In this document: positions 63,942 to 64,000 of the stretch, in pieces
How the letters are laid out: each line of letters starts with the position of its first letter
Position numbering within the stretch: the first letter of the stretch is position 1
NCBI RefSeq assembly: GCF_023634765.1
Contig: NZ_JAMLFX010000003.1
Coordinates: 634,212-698,211 of the forward strand
DNA from: Pseudomonas sp. AKS31
GTDB taxonomy: Bacteria > Pseudomonadota > Gammaproteobacteria > Pseudomonadales > Pseudomonadaceae
Length of the DNA stretch: 64,000 nucleotides
Direction of reading: 5' to 3'
Notes under the pieces: model-generated
Told to the model about the DNA's origin: nothing
Seen by the model: the letters and a program-made list of their open reading frames with translations, nothing else
Databases searched by the model: none
Made by a program: the position numbers and the translations under genes

Positions 63942-64000
63942 TTCGCGAGCAGGCTCGCTCCCACATTCGACCGCGTTCCCCTGTGGGAGCGAGCCTGCTC
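63942..64000. repeat. REP pair (GTGGGAGCGAGCCTGCTCGCGAA family), cut by the window end
   Basis: TTCGCGAGCAGGCTCGCTCC from about 63943 faces TGTGGGAGCGAGCCTGCTC, which runs to the last base. It lies in the gap behind soxA. Confidence 0.85.

Noticed and set aside
60814..63966. Open frame of about 1050 codons on the minus strand opposite soxA
   Set aside because: It mirrors soxA along its full length, is rich in His, Asp, Val and Arg as expected from G/C-rich antisense frames, and shows no domain or ribosome-binding site.

Overview
The window is a stretch of a Pseudomonas chromosome, most likely of the P. fluorescens group. This follows from the gene content, which is recognisable gene by gene against the betA-to-soxA region of P. 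aeruginosa, and from the dense intergenic REP pairs (three families) and G/C-rich composite repeats typical of that group. The window opens inside a cyclic-di-GMP signalling gene and ends just after soxA, where soxG would be expected.

Layout. Positions 1-14,224 hold ordinary housekeeping or accessory genes: a REC-PAS-GGDEF-EAL protein, a YgjP-like metalloprotein, ElaA, a periplasmic binding protein, YccS, a YhiN-type flavoprotein, DbpA, an MdtD-like exporter and a TldE/TldD-like pair. From 14,505 to the end, almost everything serves uptake and breakdown of quaternary amines. The order is betIBA with the divergent choline transporter betT, then the ABC transporter choXWV, serine dehydratase and the regulator gbdR. 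Next come a gamma-butyrobetaine hydroxylase, the carnitine genes cdhB, cdhA, cdhC and caiX with the divergent regulator cdhR. They are followed by the dimethylglycine demethylase operon (dipeptidase, DUF5943, dgcA, dgcB and two ETF-like subunits), gbcA/gbcB, a threonine aldolase, glyA and soxBDA. Together the genes describe the path gamma-butyrobetaine to carnitine to dehydrocarnitine to betainyl-CoA to glycine betaine, with choline entering at betaine aldehyde. Glycine betaine is then demethylated stepwise to dimethylglycine, sarcosine and glycine, converted to serine by GlyA, and deaminated to pyruvate by the serine dehydratase.

Two parts are not explained by that pathway. (1) Between the ETF genes and 45,190 lies a non-coding tract with four tandem repeat units, each carrying a perfect DnaA box in the same orientation (the last three at an exact 182-bp period), plus a fifth inverted box and several near matches. 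It looks like a DnaA-binding locus away from oriC. (2) Next to it is a three-gene set of unknown function: a 1150-residue GMC oxidoreductase fused to an alpha/beta hydrolase with a Cys at the nucleophile position, a membrane-anchored diheme cytochrome c, and a metallophosphoesterase.

Regulation that can be read from the sequence: a 20-bp perfect palindrome between betI and betT (BetI operator), and direct repeats of a TGTCGC-like core at 20-21 bp spacing upstream of choX/sdaB, caiX, gbcA/gbcB and glyA. These resemble the TGTCGC-N8-AA-N5 half-site known for the related AraC-type regulator ArgR, so they are candidate GbdR and CdhR sites. An orphan intrinsic terminator at 28,446-28,482 points to a possible small RNA. 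Start codons were chosen by ribosome-binding sites and family N-termini. Functions rest on motif and family recognition by eye, not on database searches.
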